The notes under the pieces: model-generated
Database searches by the model: none
What the model saw: the letters and a program-made list of their open reading frames with translations, nothing else
What the model was told of the DNA's origin: nothing
Source of the DNA: Urechis unicinctus
Lineage: Eukaryota > Annelida > Polychaeta > Xenopneusta > Urechidae
NCBI GenBank assembly: GCA_034190875.2
Contig: CM067354.1
Span: 48,227,916 to 48,291,915 of the forward strand
Direction of reading: 5' to 3'
Length of the DNA stretch: 64,000 bases
Made by a program: the position numbers and the translations under genes
In this document: piece by piece, positions 46,714 through 60,843 of the stretch
How the letters are laid out: every line of letters begins with the position of its first letter
Numbering within the stretch: position 1 is the first letter of the stretch

Positions 46714-49700
46714 TTCCATTATCTCACGTGTTCCAGGTCCATGGCATCTTTTTGTATTGCACCAGGGCATGTGTGTAGCTTTCCCGGGGGTGTTATTTTG
46801 CTTAGATACGTCGCGATTCCATCATGCAAAGGATCAGTGCATTGACAGCAGCGCGTTAAGACCATGTCAAAGGGATTCACTCTCAGACGGTTATGACGCA
46901 GGACGCAAAGCCCCGTGCTTAGCTTGCACGATAAAATACAACCTCCTAAATGGGTGACTTTGGTGATCATGAATTTTAATGACCACCGAATGAGACGGTC
47001 AACGACATCAATAATGCAACGTACGTGATTGCTTTGAAAGGTGACTTGGCCTTACAAAAATATTTAAGAGTAATATGATTTGATTTTCCACATATTGTGT
47101 CGCTTAACGTGCTTACGGGTGGTCATGCAGCATTAGCTCCATGCTACAGTCGGTGCAGCGCGTGTTTTTGTTGAGGAGAGATGAATATTAGTGTGATGGC
47201 TAGTTGGCAAATTTTGAGAGACAACGATTGGTGCGAGGCGTGTTAGTGGCTTCACTTTTAGAGCGTCTGATGCAAGTTGTGTAGATACACCAAAGTCTCA
47301 GTATTCTGTTGTGATTGGAAATGTGTTATCGCCTATTTCGTGAATTATTGCGGCATTCTTTGTCAATGTTAGCTACCATGTGTCGAGTTGTAACAGGTCC
47401 CAACGTGCTGTTACATAATAACAATGCAATAACTACAAAGTATATTTAATTAGTAGAATAGAACGATCCAAAACCACTTCAATGAGCTCAAAGACACTCG
47501 CACGCAACGGAAATACTTAATACTCGGGAGAAATAAATTCTCAACCTCGACAAAATTACCATTTGCTTTAACAAATATTCTTAGATCGGGACAATAGATT
47601 ATCGTACATAACTTTCTTTAGCTAATTGAATACAGCACGAAATTGTCAGTAGTATACAACTTTTAATTCAGCTAATATTTGCTGGATCAATTTTATTCTA
47701 CAATTACCATTATCATCAGTGCCCTTACAATAGACACTCGCTCTATGTATCTACATAATGTTTACTCTGATAACAAAACAGAGTACAGTTCTCCCCGTCG
47801 AGATTGTTATAGGGTTATAACTATCTGTGGCTACCAATGAATGAATATTATATAATCTAAGAATCTATATTACTTGCCTTTGCTATACTAAGACGAATCG
47901 CAAGGTGATCCGGATTTGGATAAATACCATTAAAGAAAAAAAGCTTCAAAATTTTCCTGTAATAAGACGCATAATAAAGGTTTAACCCAAAATAATAACA
48001 CAATCTTTTCAAAATAAATGATCGAGGTTATGTTGAATACATGATATTAACAAAATCGTTTAATTGAGCAATCACTGGATTAGATCATTACACTACACTA
48101 ACGTATTACACCGATTAATAAGTTAAGAATTACAAAACGACCCCGGTTAGTGAATGCAAGAATCATGATCAATACTCTAGCTGTGTTCACACAGATGTCA
48201 AATATAATGGTAGTAATAACCTATCCGCAGATTTTATATCGCCTTATTCATTTCGATGCAAAGTATCCACCGTCTGGAATAACAGTATATTGATTGATAA
48301 TCAATATCGATTTACCTGTAAACCTGAAACGATTAAACCTCCGATATTCATCTTATACTTTTTGTATTTGAGCCACTTTGCTATACATCTGAAATGTTTT
48401 ATAGCAATGGATCGTAAATAGTCAAGGTCCCTAGCCTGATGGCTGCGCGCGCTGTTTACATGTTACTGATATTCAATAGTCTCGCCTTCAGGTCTAGGCG
48501 AGCTTAATGTCTTGAACTGGACAGGCATCCCAGATTTGGGATGCTCCAATCACAAGCCGTGTCTCTCGGTCACTCTCGGGTACTTTTGAGTCGTTATCTC
48601 CCATTGGTTAGTTCTACAAGTTCCGAAGAACTTGTCCAACCGGACGAGTGATTTTTATGAGCCGGGCACACATTCTACAACACTCCGATTTGTTGTTTCA
48701 CGCTGAGTGGCACCGTTAATCACACAGTCGGCGAGAGAAGCAGACACACAGCTGGTTCTTTTTAACTGACTATTACGTAAACATACTATCGTGCAGTTAA
48801 GCGATTAAAGCGCTTGTTGTGGTGCCAATTTGAACTTTTGAGACGCCCCATAATTCCAGAAGACATTCAATGTGTTCTCATTGGACGCAGACCACTACAA
48901 TGTCCATGACGTCACATAGAACCGAGGGTGCGTATCACAAGCCAGACACGCGCAATTAAGGTCAATCCGGGTCACAACCTTTGCGTTGATTGGTCACGTA
49001 GATTAACAAACGTGTCTAATGAATATTCGGACGCGCCAGTTTAAGACCTTAGCTTATCGTAGACTCTAGGTCGAGAAGCTTAGCGGAACCCTTTGAGTCG
49101 CAGACTAGATCGTAAACATAGCGACCAACATCGATACAGTAGAATCAATCATAACGGACATCTTCTCATAACGCCCTCACTGTCCGCATTATGGCATTAG
49201 GGGCCCCGAGCCCGGGGTGGTGGTGGGGCGCGAGCCATGTCGGCTGTTGGCAGTCGCCTCCCAATGATGGACAGCGGTCTGCAGTTGTTACACCATATAG
49301 GCTTGTTTATGAATAAAAGCAATATACCTCGATGATGGATCAAATATAACGCGTCATATACATTACATGGTAGAGCATGTAATATATTTAAGACTTCTGA
49401 AACCGTCGAAGAAGTCACCCTCACATGATACAACTTACCTCGTGTGGAGAGCCTCAAAGCAAGAACATGCTTCCAGTGGCAAATTGACCGGAACATAAAT
49501 GGCCAATTCATGCATATTGGCCCCAACCAAATAACATTATGATATTGTCTTATCGTGTCGACAATTCGTCAATCATAACGTTTTTATATCTGGCGCACAA
49601 GTTAACCGCTTTGAAATCGGTAGTTAGACAACATATAACATACTTACCAAATGGCTTATGCTACAGATACACGACACATCACAAACATATCTGACGCCAT

Positions 49701-49775
49701 CATCAGTTACGGGTAAATTTTCATAATTGTTTTATCCAAAATCATAAACAAAACTCATCCAGGTTTTGTAATCTT
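46683..49775. other. Gene-poor interval downstream of SNAPC3
   Basis: A short TA/GA run continues to about 46714. Beyond it no gene was recognised. A minus-strand open frame at 49197-49526 contains a donor-like ACACGAG|GTAAGT near 49439 but has no family match. Confidence 0.5.
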
Positions 49776-49781
49776 TTTATT
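49776..49781 (-). terminator. Polyadenylation signal AATAAA of SNAPC3
   Basis: AATAAA on the minus strand begins 24 bases after the SNAPC3 stop codon, implying a very short 3' UTR. Confidence 0.7.
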
Positions 49782-49805
49782 ATGAAAGAATTTTACCACT
49801 GGGTG

Positions 49806-52800
49806 TTACGATGGATCTATGGACGGATATCTGTAGGCCTTGAATCCAGACACGAGGCGGGTACCACTGCTGTCATAGTGCAGGCATTGGAAGCAGGTTT
49901 CACAGAGGAAACAGGGCTCCTCAGGTGCGAGCTGGCTACCTGTTGTCACCCACCTACAAGGCATGGAAGAAGAGAATCAAGCGGGCAGTCCTCAATGGCC
50001 GTGATGGAGGAATGGAGATATCAAGTAACACGAGGCCAATATCCGAAATGCTGATGATTTTGATGATTTTCAAATAAACGTGATGACAGAACTAAACCAT
50101 AACGTTATGATCTTACATTGCATTCACTATCACACTTCAAAGGGTCACAGTACTATGATAATATGCCACATTGGCCCTTAAACTTTACTAAGTGAAACAG
50201 GCATACTTGAATGTGATTGTAAGTGCATTTATAACATCCCAGAGGTGAAATTCTTAAATCAAGCCACCTTTAATGCATCAGGTGCGTATTCATAAGGAAC
50301 AATAAGTCGGCAAACTCACATTTTTGAGTTGACCGTTTCAACCATATTCATAAAAGAGTCTTTGAGTTGACTCAAATTTTAGACTAAAGTTCACAAGTGC
50401 GAATTAAAAATGGCTGGCCAACAGTAATATTTCAAAGATAATGCCTTCACATTTATGAACAAGAACATGTATGTTCTTAAAATGAACAAACACATAATCA
50501 GTCATTCAGAATCTTTGGCCAACAATTTTTTTATGGAAATATTAACAATAATTACTCTGAAGGGTGCTTTTCGAAAAAAGTGTGTGATTCGTCATCAACA
50601 ATTGGGAGTGGTTTGTGGGGTGATCTGAGTGGGTGGGAGTTTCCAAATGAATAAAATGACTGGTCATGTTATAGATACTTTTCTTAAACTTCTTAATACC
50701 AACAACGGCACCAGGATTCACATTTATTTCATTGAATTTGAGGAAAGCAGGCACCAAGTCCACAAGCATGATAACATTGCAGATATTTTATGTGCCCCCG
50801 AAGCATCAAATGTTTGCATTAAAACGCTGTACACCAACGACAAGGTTTTTTGGCGATAAACATTCAGATTGATGCGTCCAAGACTTAGACATGACATAGA
50901 TCAAACAACAAAACACAGCCAGGACTGGACGAAAGTGTTTATATTCATCACAGAATTATGATGTTAATAGAGCAAGCATCTTTGATGCGATGCAATTATT
51001 TGTCACTCATATAGATTAGCTGTGAATATAGTGCTAATTATTACACCTAGTAAGCGTGACAATCGTCTCCAAAACAAACTATGGTTTGTCGTGCCACTGT
51101 GGTCATGTTCATGAATAACAATGACATTGCTCTGGGTGCTGAATAATATTACATATTACTGAAACTTGCTGCCAATGGCTTAACCATGAATTATACTTTA
51201 TATCATGCAATATTGTACAGTCTGATTGAAATAAGGTGAGTTATTGATTCAGTAAGAACTGTGTACAAGGCTATTCCTTTATATTTTGACAAATGACGGT
51301 ATAAACAACGTAGTGGACTAGTCAGCTGTCTTATTTGCTTCGTCTAAATCAACTACTCTTCGCCATTTCATCAAATTTTCTGTTGAACAAACACTAACTA
51401 CTGAGTTTTTTTCTTTTTCTTGAAAGAAACAAATTAAGATGATAATGGCATTGAGTTGTTGGACTTAGCTGAGATTGCCAAGTTATTGTTTTATAAAAAA
51501 AAGTCTGAGATCGCGGACTAAACTGAGATGGTAGACTCAGGTTGAGATGACTCAAGTTAAGATTCTTCATTAATACAAGATATTATTGAATTGAGGGTAT
51601 GATTGGAGTGTACAGTTGATGTTATTGATTATCTCACTTACCTAAGATTCAACCACACTGTTTGGCCACAAAGACAAAAATCAATAGGACTTCTCATTAC
51701 AAACAAACAACAGTTTAAAATTCCCATTGGGTTTCCATGGAACAATATATTGTTTATCAGTTTTTCATTTATAACTCAAGAGTAGAATGTAACACAGAGC
51801 TGTTTTGTTTTGCATTTTTTTTTTGGCAGGGGTTTAATTTGTAGGGATATGTTAACCTTAGTGGGACCAATGTATGATTTTGGGTTGCTAGTTCTTACAA
51901 ATGCGCCATGTTATATTTACAAACAGAGAGACTGGTCAAATTTGGCCACTGATTGAACTACATGATTGGTAAGCTACAAGCTATATGCCATGCCGCCTGA
52001 ATGTATCAGATTCTTGCATTCTTCCTATGAGGGCACAACTATAAGAATGAAGTAAGGTCCGGTGATAACCTCTTTAATCTAAGGTCTCATCAGACTTTAT
52101 ATCTAGCAAGAGTGTGTTGCAACGTGTCTTCTGAATGCTTGGAAAAAGTAGTTCAACTCCCCCATTGTGTTAACATGTAGTAAGGGATTTCCACCAGTTC
52201 TTCAATATAAACTCAACAATCATATTTGATGTTAGCAATATTTAAGCTCTGACGTACAACTGAATTAGTAGTGGATAAAGCAAACTCACTTTGCCGTGTG
52301 GGCCTGGCACATACGACACTTGTTAAGGCGCCATCGTCTCTTCATGGTGGTCACCGGATACAACCCAGGGTCCAAACAGTCGTCCGCATGCAGCAGTCTG
52401 TATATAAAAACCCAACACAAACTAACGTTTTTTCAGGAAAAAGGTAGAAGTTATATGGTCTTTTTTTGATATTAGATATCAATTAAATAACCTAAACACA
52501 TTCCAATATGAACCTGATATCAGTGATAACAACAGCGTGTTCACAGTCCCCCTGGTGCGAGTAGACATACTGCTGACCCACTCTCACAGATAGGTCAATG
52601 AACCTGGTGGATTCCATGCGCTGTGACTCCATCATACCCAGGCCTCGGTCAGACTCACTCGCCCAGTCTCGGACTATTCTAAACACAAAACCACAACCAA
52701 GAAACGACATGCCACATTAACTCGAGTATAGTTCGCACGGGTGTATAAGTTGCACCCCCTTTTTTTGCATTAAAATTAGGTCCAACATTTTATTATTAAA

Positions 52801-55800
52801 ACTTTAATTGAAGACATGACTCCATATGCCCGGGAGCATTTCAGATTATGTCGTCTGCTTTAACTCATTGATTAGGGTCAAATGAGACATGTAATTAAAA
52901 ATTCCTGCAATTATAATCAGTCAAATTCATCATGTCCACAATGTGTGTAGATTATTAATAGGGTGATTATGGTCTTAAACTCAGCAAGTATTATTCTTTA
53001 ACTGCCAATAACTGCCTAATCCAGCCTGGTTTATTAAAATCATTGCATGGTTTAAGGCCATAAGAGCATCAACATTTGTAAGCTATCCTGTCAGAACATT
53101 ATCACAGAGTTTGTTACTAAAACCTTCAAAAGCATTGCATCAGCTGCATTGAAACAAAATGTAATTCTGGAAGCAGAATCATAAAAGAGACAGCTTAAAG
53201 TGGACCTCAATTAAGTAGTGTAAGGTAGGCTGTTTGGTCAACAGTGTGGCTCCATTGGGGAAGGGTAGATTACAAACAGCCATGGACCCAAGACTGTTAC
53301 AAAAATCCAATTAAACCTGGCTTAATTGAATAGGTATGAGCTGGAAGTGAAGAGGAGGAGACCTACTTGCTGTAGTCTTTTGCCTGTGGGTCCCTCATAT
53401 CGTTGTAGAACACACCCTCAATGAAGAAGAAGCCAGATTTGAACATTTCCTGTGCAGATAATAACAACCTATTGAAGTGAGTGTGGTGTATTCATTTAAT
53501 TAGGAGAATGAAAATAGTCTGGAGATGCAAAAAGTCCGAAGAATAACTTTCCGATCCTAATCACCATAAGCCAAACAGATTCAGAATGTATTTTTATCAA
53601 CTATGAAGGAACATCCAAAGATTTTTATGTTAAAACACCATTAAAGCAACAGTTTGTCCAAGTAAAATAAATTCCACACATGGAACCTGTGTTGGTAAGA
53701 AGAAACAGGAGATACGTAGAAACTGACCTTGGCAGTTTGTGTGTGAGGGTTGTGAGGGGCAGTGCTGTGGTCACCCAGAACGATATGGTCAGCCAGGCAC
53801 TGTATGTTATCACGTAGTTCTGTCAGACACTGCCTCCCAAGGACGTCAAACATCTGCTGCACCAGAGGGGACCGCTGTACAGCCAGGGTCCGTCATCACA
53901 CAAATGATTGGTGTTCAATGTTCAATGTGGGACAGCTCAGTGAATATATGCTGTGTCGGGGCTACCCGGAAAAGTCACACTTATACCAGGTGTTGATGTC
54001 TAACATTGTCTGGGGTTTTGGGCGAGGATGTAGTTTGATACTATGGTAAAACCCCTAAAGTTGTACTGCAATTTGGCACACACTTGTTTTTCATCCCAAT
54101 ATGCAAACCCTAATATGAGATGGCAGTCAATACCATTCACCAATGAGAGATCACTACAGTCAGGCAACAGAAGTCATTGGTTCACAACCTAACCTTGTTT
54201 GTTACATAATTTGTCATACATTTTTAACAGCCCGGTCAATGACTGTCACTTTACAGCAGAACGCTGAGGTGTTGCAGCATTTGGTAACACAGGTAAATCT
54301 TAAAAGGTATATTGTTAACTTTTTTTTAATGGGAATGAATCGCCTGGCCTATAGAACAAAGAGCTACAACAACCCACACTTTTTCAAAGACCCTGTCAAA
54401 TAATAAAACAACTCAAGCCAATAAGTGTCAACACATTAACCTCACATTTCAATCATTACATATCCGCCAATAAAGCCCAACCTAACTCTAATGCAGTTAA
54501 TCACAGCGTTCTAGTTTTACAGATCTCCTGCAGCAATTTTAAATAATTCTTGGCACATGTTGCACAGGCACTCACTGCCACCTAATGTAGTGGACTGTCA
54601 GGCCTCACACCATGATCAGCTCTGTATTACCCACTGTAGTTGGGCATTAGGCTCTGTCAAACTCACAGAGGTAGCGCTGCGTGCCTTGTACACCTTGAGA
54701 GAGATGAGCACCTCAGGCTCTCTGATCAGATTATCCTCACATTCTTTCTTTTTCAACTTTTCATGCTCCTGTTAAACAAACTATCAAGTCAAAAACAACA
54801 TCAATATTATACCAGGTTAACGACCTCAGGTTAACGACAAATGGTGTATAGCCAATACAGCTGGAGATTCTAAATAACACATTATTCAAGATTAAATTTC
54901 ATTGATTTATTTGATAACATTTGACCCATGTCATTATTTATGGAGTCAATGATTATAGCAAGTAACGAAATCTTGTTGACTTTAAGTAGGTACCCATGGT
55001 CCATGGAAATCTCTGTATTTGAGTTGTCTCTCTGCCTTCAGTTTATGTTCAGAAATCGTCCTCTTTTCTAACTCTTTTTCTTGTAAACTGCAACAGGAAA
55101 ATCGGATGTTATGGCAAAAAGTGTAGCAGTGACTTTTGCAGTTCTATGTTGCCTGGAATATTATAGACTTAAATTCATTAAATGTTACGGAAGGTGATGT
55201 AAATATACCTGGTGCAGTGAAGGTTTGATCCCATAGATACATGTTGCAGGACATGTTTCACAGCAATCGCCTCATTTTCACAGTTGAGTGTAGATGGACT
55301 GGAAAAAAAAAATGGGACCTGTTTATGATGATAATTGGTGTGAGTCAAGGTCAGTACTGCATTCACCCTCATTATATAAGAAGATCTTGTGTAGGTGATG
55401 GAACATACTATTCTTTCACTATTCCACACCAAAGCAGTATTCAACTAATCATTGTGTCAATGGATTGCGTTGTGTTTAATGACATATTCAGCACGGACGA
55501 CAGGAATGATCGTCAATGGTAGGTTCAGTAGTAACCATACAACAAGAAGTTTCATCACCCATGAATCTATCGAGAATAATCATCCAATGAACTCCATGAA
55601 GTCCAACATGGTTTATCTCCCTAGCAAAATAAATGGCTGACAGGGCTGGAAATTAACACCAGACAGGTAGATCTAGCCCAATCACACATCAGCTCTGTTT
55701 TCCACCTAGCAGTGCAGCGGGGTGTGTGGTCATTTCTTACCAAATAGCATTTCGTCTCAGACTACTACAGAACACAATATCCCTGGTTACATGTGCTCAG

Positions 55801-57205
55801 GGGTGGTTTATCTATCCTGAAACATTAAGCATTTAACGCGATGACTATTTTGGTCTCGAGGCTAGATTTCCCTCGGTGTGCGTAGCCCTAGCCTGATAAC
55901 ATTACTAATACCGTATTATGCGGTTAATAAGTCATTAAGACTGCTCGACTGTTTGCGATTTGTGTTGAATTTGTGAAAAGGTGAAGCTAATGCTGCATTG
56001 AGAACACAAACAAAATCTACATAATGAGTCACATTGGCAATATTAATGTCCATTTGCTCAACCATGCATGAAAATTTATTTTCTTCTGCATGCATGTTAA
56101 TTGTAAATTCACATTTACAGGGAGTCAGGTGTGATTGGTTTCTGGGAACATGGACGGATTGCTGAAAAGCTGAAACCCGTTTCTATGTCCGTAATTTTTT
56201 CCATCAAGATGAGCAATTTTTGCAAAAGAAAAAAAAACTTATCATTAGCATGGTGAAAAAGAGATGGGGCCTTGAAAAGTTCTGCCGAATCTTGGTGTAT
56301 GATAATCGTAAAGGGTGTGAAAAGATCCGAGCGCACTTCGTTGGTTTTAGCGCGAAAGGTGTTTCTCAACTAGACTGGCATCTTTTTTGTGTTTCAGCGA
56401 AGTTGTAATCACTGATGAATGAGATCAGTTTCTGGGGGATAAAAATAGCATTAAGTCAGCTACATTTTGAAGTACATTCTCTGAAGTACCTGTTTCAGCT
56501 GCTTTACTTTCTGTTAAAAATGAAGAACCTAAATAGTCCGGATACATTCAGAGTTGCCTATTTACGAGCGAGTCAACAACATTTTCTCATCAGTGTTTAT
56601 CCTCCATAAAACTTTGGCACTTATTGTCCGTTATATATATATGAATAAACTGCATTACAACAAATCCATCGAGTCTGACATACATTACAGATCAGGTCAT
56701 AGCTCTTAACAATTCAACCTGGGACAGTGCCCCGGGACAAACAGATAGCAGTCAACTGCAAGATACCTTGAATGTCTAAAACCTAGTGAGTTATTTGGGG
56801 GGATTTCTCCCAGCAATGAGAAGGTCTTTCATTGTGGAATAGTATTTTGCTATACACCCATTAATAATCTGTAGGATCTAATTTTTCATTTTCGGTCTGA
56901 TGGAAGCAAAAGGTCCAGGCAAATAGGCAACCTCTGCCAGGCATTTCCACTGCCCACCTTCCCGCGCTACTTCAGTTCTGGAGGCAAGACTGAAAACAAC
57001 GAAGTACTCACTGACAAACGGCTTGAAGTTCGTTCAGTACTTCTGATGGATAATCTCGCGAGAGCCTAGTGTGTGCAGAAAATGAGTCATCTTCGACTCT
57101 TTTGTAGAAGTTTGATTGTTGACCCAAAACTTTCGACCACTCTTCAAGAAAAAGGCGAATGTTTATTAACTCTGAGCCGTCTGCTTTCCCACCGGAAGCA
57201 GCCAT
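49806..57205 (-). CDS. SNAPC3: snRNA-activating protein complex subunit 3 (SNAPc 50-kDa subunit), 376 aa, 9 exons
   Basis: Exons in transcript order: 57012-57205, 55209-55298, 54994-55087, 54667-54768, 53728-53874, 53367-53449, 52514-52678, 52290-52397, 49806-49953; total 1131 nt, exact frame. SNAPC3 is a core subunit of the SNAPc complex that binds the proximal sequence element of RNA polymerase II and III snRNA promoters. Family marks: NELQAVC near residue 62, [91 protein letters not shown], and the C-terminal zinc-binding cysteines [13 protein letters not shown] and CLHYD. The human protein is longer mainly at the N-terminus (411 aa). The start chosen is MAASGG, in good context; an upstream in-frame ATG at 57244 would add 13 residues. 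Intron 8 carries repeat elements. Confidence 0.96.
49992..50240. repeat. Dispersed repeat in SNAPC3 intron 8 (matches 45011-45250)
   Basis: About 250 bases starting cctcaatggccgtgatgg and running through ccataacgttatgatct and tgtgattgtaagtgcattt match the same order at 45011-45250 with moderate divergence. It begins about 40 bases from the last SNAPC3 exon on its 5' (transcript) side. Confidence 0.8.
50284..51576. mobile_element. Candidate inverted-repeat element in SNAPC3 intron 8
   Basis: The left edge (GTATTCATAAGGAAC at 50286) and the right edge read on the other strand (GTATTAATGAAGAATC from 51576) are imperfect inverted repeats. Inside each end lie clustered TTGAGT/ACTCAA motifs. No transposase is recognised in the interior. 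Small open frames at 50542-50859 on both strands show no family match. It may be a nonautonomous or decayed DNA transposon. Confidence 0.4.
52730..52800. repeat. Possible repeat fragment in SNAPC3 intron 7
   Basis: The stretch around gagtatagttcgcacggg and ataagttgcaccccc has a TATA-plus-GCAC alternation that I associate with common invertebrate interspersed repeats, from memory only. No second copy was found in this window. Confidence 0.25.
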
Positions 57206-60200
57206 CGCAAATGTTTCGAAACAGTCATAACGCAACCGATTCAATGAGAACGTTTTTCTCCACAGCGAGGCTGGTCGCTCCTACACAACCATTTTCGCCC
57301 GAAATGTGGCGCTCTCTCTCGCACTCATGTATGCTGTAAGGGACAGCAAGCGGCTCTTTGCAGGAGAAAATGTTCTACACACAAGTGAAGGTAACTGGCG
57401 GACGTAACGCCGGGCTCACAACGGAGAGTGAGAACCCTGTTCAAAGCGGCTCATAGCATGGGTGCCAGGTACCCGTTGATGATGACAACAATAATAGGGC
57501 TACACCGCTGAAATTGAAAACGGTCTTCAGTGGCTCTTTAACACCCTTTCTCTGTAGCATTCTAATTTTGTCTGGGAGGCAATATATCCGTGGCTACTTA
57601 CAGGGTGAATATCAAACTAACTAGGTATTTAGAAAATCACTGGGGCTATAAAATATGTAGTCAAGTTACCTCTCCCCTAATCTGCTAATGGTTGACGGTA
57701 TGATACCCTATATAGGGCTCCCCGGCTGATCGTTTTCTACTGTTGACATATGCAAGTTACCTCGCCACTAGCTCCGGTCGAACGCTAATATGACTATATA
57801 CCATTCTGCTTCAACATTTGCCGTGCGTCGCAGAAAACGCGTTAGGATTAAAGTGCTGCATAACGCATCTAGAAAATAACTTATATCAACAGCCTGTACA
57901 ACAAAAAGTCCTAACGCATCAAAAAACTTACCCCCACTTGACGCTATTCTTCAAGAAATGCCATCGATATATCATTTCTGAAAAAATCGCGATACGATGA
58001 CCACCATTTTGGAAAATATTGCGTCGCGTGATTTCCCGTGATATCCCGCCGCCTCATCCGCATTGCCTTAGCATTAGTCGTCGATGGGTCACGTCATTCT
58101 GAGCATGCGCGATGCACATTGTCTTGAACTTGAAAACAAACATGTTGTTGTGTTTCGGACTTCCCAAATTGATCGAACTATAAATAATTACCATGGATGA
58201 AATCCCCCGCCGAAAAGGGATAAAACTGTCCGTGAACATCATTGCATTCTGAAACTCCATCACTTGGGTATGTTTGGTGTTTGGTAGTTGTCAGAATCGA
58301 TCTCAAAATGTTTACATTGCGTCGGTTCAAGAGAAAGTAAGATGTCTACTCAGACGTCTTGTAGGGCTACTTCGGATATCTCCAGTTTGACGCGATCGAA
58401 AGAAGGAAACAGCACAGGCATTGTCAGGGGCGAAGTTTTCTTCTTTTTTTTTGCGGGGGGGGGGGGGCGAAGTTTTCGAAGGGGTGGGGGGGGTGGGGTG
58501 GGGTGGACTGTATTATGACGATAATACTTTGTAGTCCTGCACGTTGGTAAGACTGGGAAGGTTCATTATTTGACTGCCAAGAAGGGCCAGATTTACTCAA
58601 TTTTATGCAGTCAGAAATATTTTGACCCTCCCTATGAAAATTATAAAAACACCCTTTGACACGCACACCCCTACCGTCCCGCCCCTATATGCAATCAGTT
58701 TCACAGTGGTTTTATTCGCAAGCATGTTTTGGCATTATCCCTCGGAATCCGTTCTATTTGCCGCTTTAGAAGCTTGATAATGTGTACTACGTGCCATATA
58801 AAGTTATTTTCAATAACCCGCGAATAATTAGCGGCAGGACGGGTTACTAATTGGACCGTCGTGGGCTTCACAAGTCTTGATGAACAGCCTTGTTTTGCGG
58901 GTAGACCGGCCAGCAGATCCGTTTTATCACTGTATGTAGGGTCTATCTATAACTTTGCTCAGTTGTCTCATTTAATCACACCCTAGGGTTTCTATTTATA
59001 GATTATGCCGGTCGTCTGTTTTAACCATGTCCTCGTCTCCACATTATATATTGTTTTAAGCTGGGCAGGTACAAAATCACCAAGTCTGACTTGATGGCAC
59101 TTATGATTGACAGGCTTCACTAGTAGAGCAGCCACACTCATCTGATGTATGCATCAGGGCCTCTGAAAAAAAGCTAACAATTTGAAACTCAACTTGTTTA
59201 TCATTTAAAGGTTAGGAAATTGACATGTATTTTGAATGAATTACAATAGAGTGAGAAGCAATATGTACCATGCAATGTACTGTCAACCGAAGGGAGCTAG
59301 TTACATGCCTATATAATTATTTCCACGATTGCCACTGTTCGTCCCTTCACCAGAGCAGTGTAAATGAAGCTTTATTCCACAATGAAAAGCTACGTCATAC
59401 GCCGATGTTGATACGGGACCTCTTCAATAGAGACAAACATTCACTGAACAAGCAGTTTTTCCTCTGATGCATCACTCGGAATTTCCTTCCTACCACACAC
59501 CCGATTCGACGGAGGTCATGGTTACGTCAGTTTAGTCGAAATTGATATTAATGATTAATATTTTTCAATATGACAAGGCACAAATGCAAATGGACTCTTG
59601 AATTATAGAGAGATGTGAAGTCTCGATAAACATTGTAGGCACTAAGCATTTTCTTAATAAATGACAAACTTTCAATTAATCATTTGAATTTAAGAAAATA
59701 AACAGTTTAACCGAAGTATACGCTGGCTAGGATTTATTTTTGTTAAAACATTCATCATTTATACCAAAAGACTTAATATTTGATATTTCAAATACCTTAA
59801 ATTCACAAAACATGCATACATTCTTCTTAAGATGCTTGTCACAAATTGTGTGCGTAATTCCAATGATAAATCCAGCGTTTTCTATGAGGTGCTATGCGTG
59901 CACCAGGCACATCTCCCTAACAGCGCATGTTACGGAGAATGGTATATACAAACTGAGTTAACATTTATACTGATAACATAATATCATCACAATTAAAATT
60001 GAGTTTAGTCATAGATAGCTATCACAGATATCGCTATATGTATATAAAATAACACCCCACTGGGTGTGCTGGTTTCGACCTTAAACCAGACGGATAGAAG
60101 AATGGCCCTAGACACCTTCAGTTATAAGCCAGACGACCGGATAATTCATAGTTGTAAGCACATACACACGTTAAAACATCCTACAGGGAGACTCGTTCGC

Positions 60201-60843
60201 AATATCCATGCTTACAAATGCACACGTACATACAAACCCTATATATATAGCTTACATATAAATATATATCAAACAAAAACCATCACATCAAATAATCATG
60301 AATGAATCCTGAGCCAAATAGAGAGCATCACACTATTACAGGTGGGCAGGTCAAGCGAACTACCTTATGACTTACCTTACACCATTACCCTGACAACGGC
60401 GCCTAGCTGAAACATCAGTTCCTTGTCTCACCATATAACATATGTACATAAATGCAGAAATATGTTGCACGTCGTTTGAGAGATACAGATTACCTAAATA
60501 AAACGCATTTGACTTACACATCATACAAAGTAGTCGAAAAATGTGTGTTAACAAATTGAGCAGGAGGTCTAAACGTATGACACCTGACAGCGAGTTACGA
60601 TATATATACATACGTATGTCATGATATGTTACTAGAGTACCGACACATCCTTGACGAGACAACATAGTATATAATGGTTGTACTCAATGACCCCAGTCTG
60701 GCCATCGTGGGCATATATTAGGCGACCACAATGCTGGATTCATTATCACACCATGTGTACCTTGATAGCGTCAATGATACATATATGCTAAACAGGAACA
60801 TCGTTGTCTGACGGCAGCAATATGCCGGCCGTGTTGGGTTTTT
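57206..60843. other. Interval between SNAPC3 and the sodium-channel gene
   Basis: The first ~150 bases upstream of SNAPC3 should be its promoter; no TATA box is evident. About 58040-58130 is relatively GC-rich, with gggtcacgtcattc and gagcatgcgcgatgc (CRE-like and NRF1-like), which could be a promoter. A G-run tract lies at 58453-58506. No gene was recognised with confidence on either strand. Confidence 0.45.

Noticed and set aside
49197..49526. 109-aa minus-strand open frame with an internal donor-like site
   Set aside because: No family match and a low-complexity Pro/Arg end; it lies downstream of the SNAPC3 polyadenylation signal.
50542..50859. Overlapping open frames on both strands inside SNAPC3 intron 8
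   Set aside because: No recognisable transposase or other family motif; probably chance frames in an AT-rich element.
58054..58263. Possible first exon MEFQNAMMFTDSF ending at a GTAATT donor
   Set aside because: Short, no downstream exon found before the next gene, and no family resemblance.
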